A DNA stretch of 64,000 nt from Acanthopleura granulata. Taxonomy: Eukaryota; Mollusca; Polyplacophora; Chitonida; Chitonidae. Below the pieces are notes generated by a model. The model did no database searches. It was given only the letters and a program-made list of their open reading frames with translations, and was not told where the DNA came from. The DNA lies in assembly GCA_016165875.1 (NCBI GenBank), contig JABBOT010000010.1, positions 13,169,357-13,233,356 on the forward strand, read 5' to 3'. Position numbers and translations under genes: made by a program. Shown piece after piece: positions 1-13,030 of the stretch. Within the stretch, counting starts at the first letter, position 1. Each line of letters begins with the position of its first letter.

Positions 1-600
1 GTACCAAAAGTGAAGCATCAACTTTTTGAAGTCAGAATGTTGCTACAATTTTCTAACAAACAAAAAGAACTTAACAGATTTTACACAACGTAACACGTTA
101 AGATGCTGTCCATTCATGTCCAAAGTTTTACACATGTGCTATGTGCTATGTATGTTCTTGCTTACATCAGCAGCACAATTTCTGATGAACTGCTTTTTGA
201 TGATAACCTATACACTCCTCAAATAATCACATCAACAAAAGTTGAGTTACGCATTTATTATCTGGACAAGTCACTGATTTTTCTAGCCAATTACTTGTAG
301 TGGTAAACACAACAAAAAATAGCTGAAAATTCAGGCTTAGGCAAGTTGTGTATTGAGTTTCCATGAAATAAATGGAGTTTTTGATATATTGGTGATGAAA
401 AAATATTCAGTTTTCTGATTTGTGCAATATGAGTTTCTAAAAAGAAGTTGGCTAGAGAAACCAATGACAAGGAAACAAAAAATATCCAAGACATTGCTAA
501 AGGAAATATGTATGCTGGGAAAATATGTTTTTGGCACTGCAAGGAATTTGACCCCACAAAGGGAGTCAATACATGCCATTTGTCTAAGTAGTGACACATT

Positions 601-970
601 GACAGACGGAAAATTTACCTCTGGAGTTTCAAATAGATGTAATGAATTATATACATCCTTAAGTATTCTACACTTGTACCACGTTTCAATGAAATCAGAC
701 AAAATATGTACGAGTTAAAGCAGTTCTTACTTAGACATACATGACCAGATACTAAATCGATACTACAAATCAGGTATCTTGATTTAATCTAGACTTGTAC
801 AAAGTTTTGTTGAAATTGGACAAAAACTGTAACAGTACTAGCATCTGGAGAGAAATGTTGGATGAACATTCAGACAGACTATCAATGATACTGAAAATTG
901 ATACCACAAATTAGGTATCTTTATGTAGTCTACATTTGAAAAGATTAAGTTTTGTTAAAAACTTGGAACT
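601..970 (+). repeat. R1 dispersed repeat locus 1, about three diverged ~145-bp units
   Basis: Units share the order: AAATTGATACTACAAATTA-like start, TATCTTGAT/TATGTAGTCTACA, GTTTTGTTGAAATTGGACAA, and AGAAATGTTGGATGAAC followed by a short GACAGAC tract. Clear unit starts are at about 754 and 894, with an older unit from 601. The same units occur at 21.4 and 48.2 kb. Confidence 0.8.
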
Positions 971-1009
971 TAGGCCTACTCCCTCTCCAGTCAGAAGTAA
1001 TAAAGTTTG

Positions 1010-1132
1010 CCTACAACCTTAGGATGACTGTGGGTTTCCTCTGGACTATGCCCGGTTTCTTTCGCCAATTATTTAATGCTGTCCTTCATCTGTAAGTGAA
1101 ATATTCCTGAGTACGTTGTATAATCCTTTCAA
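1010..1132 (+). mobile_element. Old SINE fragment, family 1 (3' half)
   Basis: Contains the recognisable series GTGGGTTTCCTCT, GCCCGGTTTC, then GTAAGTGAAATATTCCTGAG near the 3' end, as in the better copies at 18.7 and 40.4 kb. The tRNA-like head and the AAAT tail are lost or too diverged to see. Inactive relic. Confidence 0.7.
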
Positions 1133-4100
1133 TTCTTAATATTTTTTGAAGATATTTTTTTTATTAAACTGTAATTCCTTTAATTTAATCGAACTGTTTT
1201 TATTTTAAATATTCATTTTCTACTTCATCTTACCTGAAAAAAAACAACATCTTTTTTTTAATTCAACTTCCTCAGGTTTACATCAACTTTTTGCCCTCTT
1301 CATGTCCTGCATTCATGTTACATTTTAAAACCACCATAAAAATGGCTATGTTGACCTAAAAGAAGAAAAAAACCAGCAGTAGAAATGAAGGCCTACTTTA
1401 CTTTGCTGCAACCATGAACACTTGAAGTAATCCTTTTTACATGCCATTCAAACAGTAATTTTAAACAAATTTAGTGTTTTGCTTTTTTCCCCCCAGGTAC
1501 ATAAAATCTACTTCAAATTTTCTTCTCACTGAAAATCCTTACCACTCTGTGTTTTGTCAATTTTATAATATTGTAAATGCGACAATGCTGACTTTCCAGC
1601 AGGAGAAACAGGAGGACTACAAGCAGCCCCATTTGTGATGTCACTTCCACATAACTTAACTTTGTTTTAACCATTGTCATTTTTTGACCCAGTGATTTTT
1701 ACAATGCATGCTACCATGCATCCTCATGAATAGAAGGTAAGACATGACCTCAGTTCGACATATAATGACCCAGTTTGTTGTTAGAGAAAAAGTAGCATGT
1801 CTATGATTGGTGTAGCTGGGTAACGGAAATTGGGCCATGTGTAATGCTACAATGACAACAACCATTCAGCCGAATAAAGCTAACAATTGTTCTGAAAGGT
1901 TAGTTCCACGCATTGAATTTCCCATGATTAATTAAAAAAAAAGGAATATGTTCGTCACAAAATTTGAATTTTCAAGGAGTGTCCAAAAATGTCCTCAGAG
2001 TTCGTAAAAAGTAAAGTTTCAGTTGGCCCGAATTCAGCGAATAGGTCATGTTTCCTACAACAAACATTCTTTTTAATGTTTGCCAGATCAAATGACTGGA
2101 ATTTCCGACATATTGCATCATGACTGGAGCAGAAGAGTGCTTGCTAACAACACAGCAATGTTACTGTCAAAAAATGATCTGAGACCTATTTCATGACTTA
2201 GTTACATTGTGCTATACAGTGGCAATGCTGCAATAGGGCTTACTTACCCGAATAGAAGAAAACCTTTCAGGGATGCTGAAACAGACTGCGGCAATACGCA
2301 CTAAAACTGGAACTACTTCCGTAAATCAGTGAAGATTTTGACCACCTCAGATATGCCAGCATATAACTCTGTCCACTTTGCTTCTAAACCCTAAAAAGAA
2401 GTTCTGATTTTTTTTTGCTGAAATGGTAGTTATGCTGCATGAAAACATACAGTGACCAGGTAAAGTTTTATCACTCCAAAATGCTAGAGTTCCCAATGAG
2501 AAATGCTTAGGTTCATTATTGTGAGCTTTTATAAGTTAATTATTCTATAAATACTTTTGAGTACAGAAGTTTGACAGTATTCTTCTAAATGCTTGGCCCT
2601 TCCTATCCACTGCCTGATGTCAGAGTTAATGATGGACCAAACCAACCTAGACAAAGCAGACGGTACGAAGCACTCTAACTTAAGCTTGGGTGTAAATTAG
2701 GAGTATAGCAAATGGACACTTCCACTGTGCACTTAACTATGGAGTTTCAAACATGAACAAGCTTTTCACTCAGCATTTCTGTGCTTTCCATAAAAGGTCC
2801 GATTGCTTGAAATAATGCTTGCTGATTGAGGCATTTACGGTCACCAGAGCTTCACTTTTGGCTGTTTCATCCATTTCCAGCAATTTCCCTGGGCTAATCA
2901 GTTCCAGCACAGACAAAAGAATAATGGCTTAGAGTTGTTAATTTGTGTCGGCTGGGTCTTGAAGCAACTGTCAATGTGTACATAACAGTAAATTTGCCAA
3001 TGACAGCCAGACCAAAGCTGTGTCTCGAAGTGTAGTCCTGGCAAAGAAATTACGGCTGGAACCATGACACTGACGCCAGGCCTTATAATGTCAACACCTG
3101 CTATCCCCCTCTCATGTGGCTTTCACCTTGTCACCCAAATAGCAAACCTGGGGGCTCAACAAAAGAATGATATGGACTTCAAAACCTAGCCATATTTGAA
3201 ACGAACTAGATAACAAATGATATCACTTGGTTTTAATTTCACTTCTTCCGAGCATCCCTCATTCAGATAAGTGACAAATACAACCAGGTATATTTTTGTT
3301 ATTTCTAGCCTGATCTACACAATGTAGAAAGAACACAAAGGGGTATTTCCTTTCAAATAGGATGTCAGAAAGTAGACATGGAAATGTAATGAAGTAATGG
3401 ATAACAAGTAACTATTATGCATGTACAATTGAGAACTTCCTTTTTATCATGAAAATCAATTTGCTGCAAAAATACGTTGTGCGGGTGTTCTAGGAAGCTC
3501 ATCAGTTGATAGTTCACAACATCGACAAAACAAAAATATGCTTTGGTTCCATATAAGAGCTGTATTTCAGATCATCTACCCCTTTCTACTCAAAGAAACA
3601 AGGCACAAATGTAGTTGGATTTCTACTTCTGGGAAAAAATACAAAGCTTAGAATTTCTCTTTGTTTTTTCCTGCCAGAAGTGTCCCACATATTTTTTTTC
3701 GGGCCAGAACTCATCAAGAAAACAAGAATGAATAATTCGTGAAATTTTCTTACGTACACTTCTGAAACAATGTTTTACCTGCCTCATTCTTTCACACATG
3801 TAGTTAGTGGTCATTACAAATCAGCTTTTCTAGACCGACAAATCTGATTTAATTTCTATACACGTCATCAACATTCATAATGGGCCAAAGTGAGTAAAAG
3901 ATGGTTTATATCACAGCATTAGATTAGACCCAGGTAAAAGTCAAGAAAATACACACTGTATGCCTTTAAAATAACATGTCGCTGAGCCCTAAGTGCATAT
4001 GGCAGATACAAGATGAAGATTAAGAGACTCACCAATCATTAATTAACAGGGTTCCCATACTTTTTTCAATATGAAAATCAATACCTAGCATTTCTAGACT

Positions 4101-4239
4101 ACTTCAAGGCTATTCTACCACTGTTTTTCTTTTTTCTCACACCAACAATTATTACTTGTATGTGTCACATTAATTCTATATCACAAATGGATTTAACCCA
4201 AAACCAATTATCGCCCAGGTGCCTCTCACCCATGCAATG
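1133..4239. other. No gene recognised
   Basis: AT-rich sequence without a convincing coding frame on either strand; the longest frames are about 60 codons and look random. No repeat copies recognised. Confidence 0.6.
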
Positions 4240-4400
4240 ACTGAGAGTTTAAACCCAAATCATGCTGCCTTCATAACAGATGGTACATGGGAAACCTGCA
4301 GATGGTGGTGGGTTTTGCCTTACCATAATTCTGGCCGTCGTCGTGTAAGTGAAATATCCTTGAGTACAGTGTAGAACATCAATCAAATAAATAAACATAT
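4240..4400 (+). mobile_element. SINE, family 1, with degraded head
   Basis: Shares the body (ACATGGGAAACCTGCAGATG), the CCGTCGTCGTGTAAGTGAAA segment and the terminal ATCAATCAAATAAATAAA tail with other copies. The region just upstream (from about 4210) may be the remains of the tRNA-related head, but the A and B boxes are not readable. Confidence 0.82.
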
Positions 4401-7400
4401 AAAAAATAAATTAATCAATGAAACATACTAAAGTCATATAACTCAAATGCATCAACAGACAGATAAACATGCTAAACAAACAGTTCCTACTGAAGGATTC
4501 TGCATGCAAATTTACTTTAATTTAGGAAATTCTGGAACTTTCCATGACCTTGAATGGTTTTAATTATGTAACAGTTTTCTATACAAGAGGAAAGCATAAA
4601 TAAATACATAACTTATAACAACCAACCTGGTTAGTTTCAGTCTGATAAAATCATGTGTCAGTAAATGAATTTTGGAGATGGAGAGCCTTTCTGCGCCCTT
4701 TAAGGACATCCGTGGCAGGGGACAATTCTACTGATACTGATAAAAGTTTACAGAGTAAAAGAAGTGAGCAGGTGAGGCAGAAGCTGCCTATTGCATTTTA
4801 TCCTAAAAAATAATACACAGCAATATAATGGCTGTAACGGTAGAAGGTGCCAAAAGTTTTTCTTGACTACAGCATTTTCTTTCAATCTTTTTTTTACGTG
4901 GCCTTCAAGATCGACTGTTTGAAGGACATAAGGGCATGAGAGTTAACTACAGTAAAGGAAATTAGGAAAGGTGTCTAATGCGACAGCGTCATGAAGAAAA
5001 GTGTGAAGCTGTAGCAAAAAAGTTATGTAATTCAGGTATTTTATGGAAGCCATTGCCTCATTTAGGTGCAATCTGTCGTCTGGTTGTGTGGGAGGAAGTT
5101 TTCGTGTCACATCGACAACATTTTTCTTCTGCTACTGCTAAGTGCAACGTCTCCCCTCTAAAATACAGTTAGCGCCTTGAGCTTCGAATCCCAATGACTT
5201 AAAAACCGGGCACCATGTTCAAAATCATTACAGTGAGAACTCATTATGAAAGTTAGCAGTTCAAATCATTCTTGAAGCAGTCGTGGACAACTCCTTTTTT
5301 TTTTCTTTTTTTTTTAACCTTTTCACTTTCTTTCTTTTTGGTAGAAACAAGCGCAGTATATTTTGCAGTTCATCTTCATTGTAAGTGTTTCCTAATGCCA
5401 AAATCAACATAAATATGAAGCCAAACAGACCTGGTTTCTCACTATTCATATCTAACCATTGTCCTAACCATCTTATTTCTGGGAATCTAGCAAAATTATG
5501 ACTGGCAAGGCATTGAATTCAAAACAACCATCTGGTTCAGCAAAAATGTCACACAACAACCTTTGATTACGTCCAGCCCAAGCTATTTTCCATATGAGCC
5601 TATAAGATTCTGGAAATCTTCAGAACATGAAAACTAAAAGATTTCAGTTAATATTATTTTATGTTTCATCCTACACAGACACAGCTAAAATTTGATATGG
5701 GATGAAATTATGCATATTATTCCACTACTGGGTTCACTAAGGTTGAACACATCACCCATTGTGTCCTCAACAACTTCTGATTAAAATTGTGTTTTGCTTC
5801 AAGGTTAAATTATTCATCCAATAGTACTGGATAAACCATTCTGAACATTTTCTCTTTGCAAAAGTAAGACAAACCTTCTTAAAAGTGCTAATATGTGTAA
5901 ATTTCTTAGCCGAGTACTCCAAGAACAGGTACTCAGAACTTCACAGTAAAATCTGCCTTGCAATAAAACCAGTCTTTGATGAGTAAATCTTTAGTCCATA
6001 CAGTAGAGGTTTGAGCCTGTGAATGAGACAAAACCTATCTCATAATTACAGCCTAACGGCTCACAGCCCAAAGCAATCCTCTTCATTTAACCTCCTTACA
6101 CTTCTTTTCACTCCCATTCAACACCAAATGAGATACTGAATCTGGTCCTTGCATCTGCCAATTGGATAGCCTAACACCCACTTAATAGTTGGCCTTGAAC
6201 AGCTTAGAGACAAGGCTTCAAGGACTGACAGGGATCTTATTAATGTTAGCTTTGTGTATACTAAATGTGGCCATGTCCTAAATTTCACTGAGTCAGCAAT
6301 AGATGGGCATCTATACAACCCAACATTCATTGAAATTCTCCTTACCGATACTGGTGTTTTATATCCAAAACTGAATATGACATTATTGGCAATCCTGAGT
6401 TAGAAATCTTCACTTTGTACTTCAACTTACTTTTGCAGGGTTTGATGTCTTGTCAATGACATAAAAAAGCCTGTCTTTTGGCCAGCCAAATCTCATATGT
6501 AACAAATGCTGTGTATGTCAAAATTAATCTGCAGTGTACAAATGTGAATGAAACATAAAACCTTCCCTCCTTACTAAAAGATCTGAGATAAGCTTTGGTG
6601 CTTTACCATCAAGGGATACAAGTTTCTTTCTGACAAATCCCACAACCGAGATCACATAAAGCTGTCAATTACAGCCAGCTAGATAGAACTTCAAAATCTA
6701 GAAATCTTAACATACTTAGAAATGGAGACATGACCATCTCTATTAATATAGATTCAATAGAAAGAAAACTGACACCAAATTTCTTTTATGTAGAAAGGAA
6801 GAAAATCTGTGAGGTGGTAAATCTAGTTAAGGAAATGACAGCTGTCACCAAAAAATCAATAAAACCTTGATATGCTTTGGTAAGAGAGAATGTCTTCACA
6901 TCCCCCGAGTGTGTTGAAAATGTCTAAGAAGTAAGGCATGGACTGAGAAGTAACCACGTCTAGCCAACACTCGACTACGTAATGCAAAATCCAAAACAAA
7001 AAGAGAGAATAACAACATAAAAAAAAGTCTGAAAGCCACAAAGCTAAAAATATGTCAATAATTAGAGCTGAGTGAAAAGTGGCAAAGCACTCCCAAGAGA
7101 GAAGAAGCGCACTATTCAACTTTTCAAAGAATACTCAATAACTGTTCACTAATGGAGAAAACTGGCAAGTCATGCCTGGTACGAGTTAATTTACGGTTCT
7201 GTTCAGTTTAACATTTACCCCTTTAGGCTACTTCCTTTTTCCAGGGCGAGGAGTAAGGTGAGAATTGGACCACAGTGACGTGAGCTTTTTCTAACAATGG
7301 CCGCAGACATACATTTTAGGTGATCCAGATTCAAGGTGATATCTCAGGATCTCCGCAGGATCTGGAGACACATGTTTCGAGGAAGTCTGTACAGATGAGC

Positions 7401-9145
7401 CAGAGTTCATAAACAAGCTACATTTGTAATTCCAAATGAAAAAAACAAAATGAATTTCTGAAGAAATAAAAATTCAAAATTTTCACCACCAACGGACTGA
7501 TGAACTGCAAAATGACTTTTTTTTAATGAGATTGCAGAGCAGCAATGAAGCCATCTGGAAGAAAAACTAGGTGCTTATCCTAACAAAATTGATCTTCTGC
7601 TTCTTGAAACCATAATATCTTTCATAAGTACAACTATGAAATTTATTATTAATGTAATTATCCACAGCCATTCACAAGGAACAATACAGTATGCATCTGT
7701 AATAAATAAAGCTTATAGTCTTGCATAGCAATGTTCTATATTCTGTGTTATGCTCTAAAGATATTCAGATCTGCAAACATTCGTGTATCAAGTGCCAATA
7801 AGCTACAAAATGGTCAACCCAACGGACAGTCAAGATATGGCAATTCACAGTTTTATTCCTCACCATATTAATTCCCAATCCACATTCTGACTCTCCCAAG
7901 CTTCCCCTAACTGCCACCAAGTACCATGCCTGTCCCTTGGTTAACATAATTTTTTATTTCCACTTCAGCATAAAGGTTATTACATCCTGCAATGGAAAGG
8001 GGCCAGATCAGCCATTTTGATTTACCATCTAGCTACGATCTGGAACCTCATTAGTCACTGAGTATTACTGACTGATATCTTATATATTATATATATCTAA
8101 AGATTGGCAGTGATATTGGATAGCCTGTTCATTGTTGTTTCACGACAAGAATTTTTTTTTACTTTTACAATGACTGTTTCTAGCAGATGTGCCATTGGCC
8201 TTTGGCAAGTTAAAGAATTGCATGGTGTGTTGGTGAAATAAATGCTGTCAAACACTGCATATACAGGCCCACAAAAATATTTGCAAGGGAATCCACAAAT
8301 CGTTCTGCCAAATCTTTGCGGTAAGGCCACCACTTGTATGCACCTGAATCAAGTTGGCTTCATCAATGCATAATATCTGGTCACAGGTGTTCAAAACGTA
8401 CCAGATCTGTCTTGTGGCGATAATGCGAGCTGTCATAGAACTCCAGCCCATTTCAAGGAAGCCATGTAGAGTTTGAAGAGATATCAGAGGTGTATTTATA
8501 ATACACTCTATGTTTGCTGTTTTGAGCTGACAACTTTGTTAGCAAGACTAAGATTTATTATACAGTACCCTGTCTTTCTGTTATGAGCAAAGACTGTTCT
8601 GTTTCAATGCACAAATATTTTGTCTATTTTGTTTGCGTGTGATGTCTGTGCCTTTGCAGTAATCATGCTAATCTGAGGGAGGGAGAAATCTCCCAAAATT
8701 AGCAAAACATGAGAAAATATGGTTTAACTATAATGAACTCTAAAAAAATTTGCACAAGTCAACCAAATTTTATAATTTCACTGTATATTTATTGGCATTG
8801 GATAAACGAAAACACAGAAAAATGTGACATGATGATAAGAACACTGATGTGGTGGAGACGGGTTATAAGACAGAGATAGACATGAACAGAAAGTGCATAT
8901 AGGAAGTCAACAAGATGATCAGTTGTGGAGTAAATTAGTGAATCAGACGATGTGCTAGCTGCATCAAATCCCATGCAATCCAAGCAGCCTGGTCTTCGAA
9001 CGTGTCAAGCAAAAATACATGTACACGCACATTCAAAAAGTGAAAATACACTTAAAACCTCTTGTCCTTAAGCACATGTACCATGTAAAGAAGAAAAAAA
9101 AAATTCCAATAGATATTACGTAAAATACCAGCCATTCATAAAACT
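4401..9145. other. No gene recognised; one possible microexon
   Basis: Holds a long pyrimidine tract at 5296-5340 that forms a strong acceptor before a 36-nt open segment (see findings). Overlapping minus-strand frames at 8097-8451 were examined and not accepted as a gene. Otherwise unremarkable. Confidence 0.6.
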
Positions 9146-9455
9146 GTGTAGGTGAGATATAAATTTGGTGAACCTGGGACAAACTGTTCAAGAGATAGTG
9201 CGTTTACAAGCTTTTTTTATAAAATTTAACATAAATGACCCCAATAATCCTGAGGAAAAGGTCAAGGTGACTGAAAATCAAAAGGGTTCTTCCTCATGCC
9301 AATTAGTAAATGTGGTGAAGGTTTGGTGAACGTGAGCTAAACCGTTCTATAGAATTTACAAGCGTTTCCTAAAATTTAACTCAAATGACCCCAATGGCGT
9401 TGAAGAAACCGTCAAGGGGGATGAAAATTAATAGGGTTTGTCCAGATCACTTTGC
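9146..9455 (+). repeat. R2 dispersed repeat locus 1, two tandem 158-bp units
   Basis: The landmark TTTGGTGAAC occurs at 9164 and 9322. Both units continue with GAGATA/GTTTACAAGC, AAATTTAAC, AAATGACCCCAATA, GAAGAAA-GGTCAAGG and GGGTTCTTCCTCATGCC. The second unit is more diverged. Confidence 0.85.
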
Positions 9456-10282
9456 ATTTGAAACAAGACATATTTCTCAGGAGGAAAACTCATCGCAGAA
9501 TTCTTTCACAGCAACATGGGGCAAAGTATACAGTCATGAAGCCAGCTTAATATAAGGTTAACACCTTGTAGAAAGATTTTCATCAGAACCTCATTACACT
9601 TTTCAGAACAGCAGTATCCCAGGACAAAGGGTTTTCAGAAAAAATGCATTTTTTGCATGTATTTTGTCAAGCCAGGCTGCCATTTCACAACAATGTGTTT
9701 TGATTTTACAATGCAGATGACACCAGAATGACAGAAATCTTCAACGTTTACATGGGCATCTTCAAAGAACAGTACAAACAAAAACTGTGCCCAGAATTCT
9801 ATTTATCATACTTTCAACATACTTTAAAATAAAATTGAAGATAGATAACGGTTTGGACCTCAAAAATCTAACCTATTACCCAACAGGATTTACCAATGCT
9901 TTCTGGAAAAGTTGGATTTTTGATTGTAGGTAAAGTGCAGCTCTTTTCCCTTCGCTTTCTTTTTTATGGCTGTTTTATGTACGTTTAACACTTGTTCACA
10001 GGTATGGGTGCCTTTGAGAAAAAGGAAAAGAGGTCACTTGAATGAACATAAATATGTAAGTCCTCTATGATTGCTGTTTGTCAGGTCTAAGACATCCTAA
10101 GATTGTATGATTCGATAGCGTGTTCCCCAACAGTGAGAAAATGTCTCATCAAGTTTCAGACGAATACACTCAACATGGGTAAAAGGGATACAATCCAACA
10201 TGTACAGGATGTATGGCATAAGACAACCTGTGAGCGAACGTTGAAGAACTAATACAACAAATCTGTTCAAATGTACTTGATT

Positions 10283-10562
10283 CGTTCGCTTATTTGATTG
10301 GTGTTTTATACAATACTCATCAATATTATTCCACTTTTACAACAGTGCCCCCCACCCACCCACCCTCACCCACTCAAAAAACAAAACAGGCACAGCCTGA
10401 GAGGATACCTAGGACCATCCGCAAGTTGCTTGGCCGAAATTCCCATGCATGACAAGAGAGGCAGAGGCAGCCAACATGAGCTGAACTCATTACAATGGTG
10501 ATTGAGATGCTCCACTATGACTTCTCTGTGCTTACACACCACCCACTTGGCCACGGAGGTCC
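10283..10562 (-). mobile_element. SINE, family 1, near full length
   Basis: Lies on the minus strand: the tail complement CTTATTTGATTGGTGTTTTA is at the low-coordinate end and the tRNA-like head at the high end. The head has a perfect pol III A box (TGGCCAAGTGGG, 10553-10542), while the B box is damaged. The middle holds a C-rich run at 10345-10377. Two short open frames here are read-through of the repeat and not genes. Confidence 0.85.
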
Positions 10563-10591
10563 TGCAAATGTGTTTTAGAGAAGCAGCAGTG

Positions 10592-10607
10592 CACACACAC
10601 ACACACA
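10592..10607. repeat. (CA)n microsatellite
   Basis: About eight CA steps inside otherwise unremarkable sequence next to the SINE head at 10.5 kb. Confidence 0.9.
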
Positions 10608-12238
10608 TCAACATTCCAATAACTGATGCCTTGTTTGAGATTAATGGACATTGCAAATTGTCCGTTGTCTATAAAAAAAACAACGAATTGGTCATCATTT
10701 ATCTTAATTGCAGAAAACTGCAGGAGTATAAATCAAACAAACCTCCTGGTGATCACAGGGACACAACTCAAAAGTTTTACATTATTCTTAACAACTTTAT
10801 TCTTATTTCCTGTAAATATATTCCATTATTAATGACTTCACTGATGAAAACTTATTTGGTTTATTTGTGAAATTATTCTGTGAAAGGCAAATCATCCAAA
10901 AAATAAATGCTGTCAATTGACAGAATTATATGTAAAGATATTGGAACCGTTGACATGTTCACCATAAGATCCTGTCAAATTTGTTCTCATATTCCAAACT
11001 GTTGCTAAAAGATTATTTAACTCTTTACATAAGCAACAGTAACTCTCTAATCCGATTTGATAACGTCTGTAAATTTACATGCATCAACATGTCCAATGAC
11101 TACATTTCATTTATTTACTTGATGGAACCATCCTTTAAAATGTGTTCACTGGTCAGCTTACCCTAACAACCCTTCAAAGAAGGACTCACTCAAAAGTTTT
11201 CAATGGTATTTTAATAAATTTTTTTTTATTTTTGTCTCCATGTTAATTTCTTTAAAATGCCCATCTTTTTCAAGAGCCAGAATAAAAAACAAAAAAAGAA
11301 TTCTCTAGTGACTGACCCCATGTTTTCTCATATTTTTTTCCCAAAAATAGTGCCTTGTTGCTTAATGACATAGCCAGTATCTTTTCACTTACAAGATGAC
11401 ACTTAGCTTTCTGGGTGAAGGAAAGTAGATCTAGTCTCAACAATAAACGACTGACCTAGTAGGTTTCAAATCTACATCAAGAATTTCACTTGTGTGACAA
11501 AATATGGCAAACATATTTGCATGCCATAATGGCAGAAGACAAGTGATCTTCAATGAACAATAAAGTGGCCAAACAAGCATTGATGACTGCTTACAATGTC
11601 CCCAAGGTAACGTGAAAATTGATGGAGAGCTAGATAATGTACAAATTCCCTGTCCACGCATGCAAGACCTATTTTTAAGAAAAGCACCTTAAACATTGGG
11701 AGTCAGCCATTTGCTCCCAAATAACCATAAATTAAACATGCTTTAGCAAGTATTAGAAGAATAACAGGAGGCCTCACCACCTGAGACAGGAAGGAAAGGG
11801 TAGATCAAAATGAGTTAAAAGATCATATAAGGCCTGAAGTTGAAAAGCAAATACCAATGCATCAGACTAATTGTCAAAACTAATACCTCTTGCCACGCAA
11901 GTGGAAAAAAAACAGAACAAAGACAAACACAATGAAAAAAAATTTGAACAACATGAACTGTTCAACAGCCTTGAGTAAGCTGAAGACGATACATATGATG
12001 GTGAAACTGTATCCTTAGCCATTTTTTTGTGCCGTGGCCATCTCAGATACCTTCCACAAAGATCTAATTAGCTTCTTTAAATGCATATGGGTAAACACAT
12101 CTAATAATGCATCTTGGAGGTAGCAGAGACAATTAATCAAGTTCAAGAGTTCTTAAAATTATAAATAAACCCTTACATACAGTTTCAGTTTTTTGCAAAT
12201 TTAAGATGATAACAGATATGAATCTGTCATAGAGAAAC

Positions 12239-12346
12239 ACACAGACAGACTCATCATATCATTTCTCACACTAAAACACAGACTCATCATATCATTTTTC
12301 ACACTAACGCACAGACAGACTCATCATATCATTTTTCACACTAAAA
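12239..12346. repeat. Short tandem repeat, three units of 33-37 bp
   Basis: ACTCATCATATCATTT followed by TCACACTAA occurs three times. Units one and three contain ACAGACAG; unit two lacks the GACA step, giving lengths 37, 33 and 37. Confidence 0.9.
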
Positions 12347-12489
12347 AGTCATATCAGTCACAAAACAAAAGGTGAAAAAGTTGTACAATTTGCATCCTTC
12401 AGATTCCAGCAAAACAGCACCTCAGAAGGTCAGAGATGATACTATCATGTTACTGAATTATCCGTCTTGCACAACGGCAAAAAAAAAAA

Positions 12490-12835
12490 CCTTGAAGAAA
12501 AGGGGTCAAGTTTGCTGAATATCAACAGGGTTCTTACTCATGCGAAGTTTGGTGAATTTCGGCTCAACTGTTATAGAGATATCCTGTTCAAAAGCCTTTC
12601 ATAAAATTTACCGTAAATAACCCCCAAATACCCTGAAGAAAAAGGTCAATATCACTGAAAACTGATAGGGTTCTTCCTTATGACAAAGTGTAAGTGTCGT
12701 GCAAGTTTGGTGAACTTGGTGTAAACTGTTCTAGTGATACAGCATTTACAAAGATATGGACAGACAGACAGAGGCACAGACAGACACCGTCCGCTACGAA
12801 TACCCTGTAGACAACACTGGCCAAGGGATAAAGAG
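12490..12835 (+). repeat. R2 dispersed repeat locus 2, two 158-bp units ending in (GACA)n
   Basis: TTTGGTGAA lies at 12548 and 12706, the same 158-bp spacing as at 9.2 kb. Shared blocks include CCTGAAGAAAAAGGTCAA and AGGGTTCTTCCTTATGAC. The locus ends with GACAGACAGACAGAGG and ACCGTCCGCTACGAATACCC, which looks like a defined right end. Open frames on the minus strand here are repeat-derived. Confidence 0.87.
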
Positions 12836-12913
12836 TAAGAATACATGTACATGTCGCAGGTATGCACAAGGGCGCAACATGTAGCTCATCACGTCATACA
12901 ACGACTTACAGAA

Positions 12914-13030
12914 TTTACTTATTTATTAATTGGTGTTTTATGCTGTACTCAAGAATATTTCACTAATACAACGGTGGCTAGCAATATGGTGGGAGGAGCC
13001 AGGGGGAAACCCACGACCATCCGAGACTTA
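12914..13030 (-). mobile_element. SINE, family 1, 3' half only
   Basis: The tail complement (ATTGGTGTTTTATGCTGTAC, then CAAGAATATTTCACTAATAC) and the body complement (GAAACCCACGACCATCCG) are clear. The copy ends before the head, a 5' truncation typical of target-primed insertion. Confidence 0.85.

Noticed and set aside
8097..8451. Overlapping minus-strand frames that might be a decayed transposase or other protein
   Set aside because: All three frames have stretches of protein-like sequence but no known motif, and stops interrupt each; no family could be named.
12652..12869. Two overlapping minus-strand frames rich in Cys, Leu and Ser
   Set aside because: They cover the R2 unit end and its GACA tract; repeat-derived.
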